Shown here: positions 61,948 through 64,000 of the stretch, piece after piece
Numbering within the stretch: position 1 is the stretch's first letter
Layout of the letters: each line of letters starts with the position of its first letter
DNA from: Ptiloglossa arizonensis
Taxonomy: Eukaryota; Arthropoda; Insecta; Hymenoptera; Colletidae
NCBI RefSeq assembly: GCF_051014685.1
Contig: NW_027479292.1
Coordinates: 98,273-162,272, forward strand
DNA length: 64,000 nucleotides
Direction: 5' to 3'
Position numbers and translations under genes: made by a program
The notes under the pieces: generated by a model
What the model was told of the DNA's origin: nothing
Database searches by the model: none
Seen by the model: the letters and a program-made list of their open reading frames with translations, nothing else

Positions 61948-64000
61948 AGAAATTCGCCCCATTACAACGGTATGAGTAGTTTTCCCCTAGGCCGTTTTGG
62001 TTATTCGTTTCGAGCATCAGAACTGCGAAAATTTGGAGTTTTTCAAGCGTTTCTTACCTCAAAACTGCCATATCTCGCGAACGGATTGACCAATCCGCAA
62101 AGTTTCTGTTGCATCTGAAAGTAGAAACTAGCCCCATTACAACGGTATGAGTAGTGTTCCCCTAGGCCGTTCTAGTTATTCGTTTCGAGCATCAGAACTG
62201 CAAAAATTTGGAGTTTTTCAAGCGTTTCTTACCTCAAAACTGCCATATCTCGCGAACGGATTGACCAATCTGCAAAGTTTCTGTTGCATCTGAAAGTAGA
62301 AACTAGCCCCATTACAACGGTATGAGCAGTTTTCCCCTAGGCCGTTTTGGTTATTCGTTTCGAGCATCAGAACTGCGAAAATTTGGAGTTTGTCAAGCGT
62401 TTCTTACCTCAAAACTGCCATATCTCGCGAACGGATTGACCAATCCGCAAAGTTTCTGTTGCATCTGAAAGTAGAAATTCGCCCCATTACAACGGTATGA
62501 GTAGTTTTCCCCTAGGCCGTTTTGGTTATTCGTTTCGAGCATCAGAACTGCGAAAATTTGGAGTTTTTCAAGCGTTTCTTACCTCAAAACTGCCATATCT
62601 CGCGAACGGATTGACCAATCCGCAAAGTTTCTGTTGCATCTGAAAGTAGAAATTCGCCCCATTACAACGGTATGAGTAGTTTTCCCCTAGGCCGTTTTGG
62701 TTATTCGTTTCGAGCATCAGAACTGCGAAAATTTGGAGTTTCTCAAGCGTTTCTTACCTCAAAACTGCCATATCTCGCGAACGGATTGACCAATCCGCAA
62801 AGTTTCTGTTACATCTGAAAGTAGAAACTAGCCCCATTACAACGGTATGAGTAGTTTTCCCCTAGGCCGTTCTAGTTATTCGTTTCGAGCATCAGAACTG
62901 CGAAAATTTGGAGTTTCTCAAGCGTTTCTTACCTCAAAACTGCCATATCTCGCGAACGGATTGACCAATCCGCAAAGTTTCTGTTGCATCTGAAAGTAGA
63001 AACTAGCCCCATTACAACGGTATGAGTAGTTTTCCCCTAGGCCGTTTTGGTTATTCGTTTCGAGCATCAGAACTGCGAAAATTTGGAGTTTTTCAAGCGT
63101 TTCTTACCTCAAAACTGCCATATCTCGCGAACGGATTGACCAATCCGCAAAGTTTCTGTTGCATCTGAAAGTAGAAATTCGCCCCATTACAACGGTATGA
63201 GTAGTTTTCCCCTAGGCCGTTTTGGTTATTCGTTTCGAGCATCAGAACTGCGAAAATTTGGAGTTTTTCAAGCGTTTCTTACCTCAAAACTGCCATATCT
63301 CGCGAACGGATTGACCAATCCGCAAAGTTTCTGTTGCATCTGAAAGTAGAAACTAGCCCCATTACAACGGTATGAGTAGTGTTCCCCTAGGCCGTTCTAG
63401 TTATTCGTTTCGAGCATCAGAACTGCAAAAATTTGGAGTTTTTCAAGCGTTTCTTACCTCAAAACTGCCATATCTCGCGAACGGATTGACCAATCTGCAA
63501 AGTTTCTGTTGCATCTGAAAGTAGAAACTAGCCCCATTACAACGGTATGAGCAGTTTTCCCCTAGGCCGTTTTGGTTATTCGTTTCGAGCATCAGAACTG
63601 CGAAAATTTGGAGTTTCTCTAGCGTTTCTTACCTCAAAACTGCCATATCTCGCGAACGGATTGACCAATCCCCAAAGTTTCTGTTGCATCTGAAAGTAGA
63701 AACTAGCCCCATTACAACGGTATGAGTAGTTTTCCCCTAGGCCGTTTTGGTTATTCGTTTCGAGCATCAGAACTGCGAAAATTTGGAGTTTTTCAAGCGT
63801 TTCTTACCTCAAAACTGCCATATCTCGCGAACGGATTGACCAATCCGCAAAGTTTCTGTTGCATCTGAAAGTAGAAATTCGCCCCATTACAACGGTATGA
63901 GTAGTTTTCCCCTAGGCCGTTTTGGTTATTCGTTTCGAGCATCAGAACTGCGAAAATTTGGAGTTTTTCAAGCGTTTCTTACCTCAAAACTGCCATATCT
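61948..64000 (+). repeat. 7-monomer rhythm and truncated final monomer
   Basis: e, c, d/m, e, e/a, l, g, e, c, d/k, g, e. The series e/a-l-g-e-c is repeated at 61423 and 62648 (1225 bp). At the sixth monomer the first copy has the d/m hybrid and the second a d/k hybrid with a private T at 63620. The final monomer (63873-64000) is cut by the window end after 128 bases, so the array continues. Confidence 0.88.

Larger units (their letters stand above)
1..64000. repeat. 175-bp satellite array filling the whole window
   Basis: Every base belongs to a head-to-tail tandem repeat of period 175 bp, all copies in one orientation. Counting monomer starts (AGAAA) gives 112 from 1 to 19426, 167 from 19600 to 48650, 12 from 48824 to 50749 and 75 from 50923 to the end, the last one truncated. 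Only three monomers are 174 bp. Monomers differ mainly by single substitutions at recurring diagnostic sites (positions 6-8, 21, 30, 34, 50/52, 59, 62, 76, 80, 95, 99, 100, 108, 133, 149, 150, 164). Such arrays with higher-order repeats are typical of eukaryotic centromeric or heterochromatic satellites. I do not recognise the family. There is no gene anywhere: 175 is 1 modulo 3, so each frame cycles through all three frames of the monomer and soon meets a stop. Confidence 0.99.

Noticed and set aside
63576..63767. 63-codon minus-strand open frame
   Set aside because: Opened by the private T at 63620 (CTCTAGCG), which removes a TGA stop present in other monomers.
1..64000. CRISPR array
   Set aside because: There are no variable spacers: the full 175 bp repeats, far longer than CRISPR repeats.
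1..64000. Ribosomal spacer repeats, telomeric repeats or tRNA clusters
   Set aside because: No rRNA segment, short telomeric motif or cloverleaf was seen. The GGATTGACCAATCC stretch only superficially recalls a Pol III B box and lacks the GGTTCGA core and a matching A box.
1..64000. Human alpha satellite or the Arabidopsis centromere repeat
   Set aside because: The period (175 rather than 171 or 178) and the motifs do not match what I recall of either family. I could not run a database search, so this is a judgement from memory.
1..64000. Bacterial or phage origin
   Set aside because: No genes, operons or ribosome binding sites occur in 64 kb, and long homogeneous satellite arrays with higher-order repeats are a eukaryotic feature.

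Overview
The window is one uninterrupted satellite DNA array. It holds 365 complete monomers and one truncated monomer (63873-64000), all head-to-tail in the same orientation. No unique flanking sequence, transposon, inversion or credible gene was found. The monomer is 175 bp. It is 174 bp in only three places, each explained by a 1-bp deletion (near 19452, 48711 and 50914). The consensus is about 43% G+C and carries about 10 CpG, close to or slightly above expectation (hand count). Monomer positions 1-175 below refer to a frame starting at the AGAAA of window base 1, so monomer 1 is window 1-175.

A 64-kb homogeneous array with a near-nucleosomal period and higher-order repeats (HORs) points to a eukaryotic centromeric, pericentromeric or heterochromatic satellite. 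I do not recognise the family and cannot name the species from sequence alone. Plant or invertebrate seems most plausible to me, but that is a guess.

Layout: 1-6475 is a 7-monomer HOR (1225 bp), one copy of which is enlarged by exactly two monomers. 6476-9450 is a mixed transition. 9451-12600 is a 10-monomer HOR (1750 bp). 12601-14525 holds a 5-monomer unit (875 bp). 14526-19774 is a 19-monomer unit (3325 bp) and part of a second copy. 19775-21874 is two copies of a 6-monomer HOR (1050 bp). 21875-26949 is mixed. 26950-34649 carries another family of 6-monomer HORs. 34650-36924 is mixed. 36925-39374 is two copies of a different 7-monomer HOR. 40512-41737 is a block of a clearly divergent monomer subfamily ('B') with its own 4-monomer (700 bp) rhythm. 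A long duplication (about 42000-44799) repeats the 38.1-41.8 kb stretch, including a shortened B block at 44362-44712. 44713-56697 is a mosaic of younger variants with local 10- and 6-monomer units. 56698-61947 is two apparently identical copies of a 15-monomer HOR (2625 bp). 61948-64000 returns to a 7-monomer rhythm resembling 31-32 kb.

No genes work together here; the content is structural. The recurring sequence elements in the monomer are a 16-bp dyad (135-150), a second inverted repeat across the monomer junction (154-160 with 1-7 of the next monomer), an AAAATTT tract (81-87), and, on the minus strand, an open 57-nt segment flanked by splice-like motifs. The best-supported findings are the fine-grained record of unequal exchange, conversion and segmental duplication written in monomer variants, and the in-phase B block.
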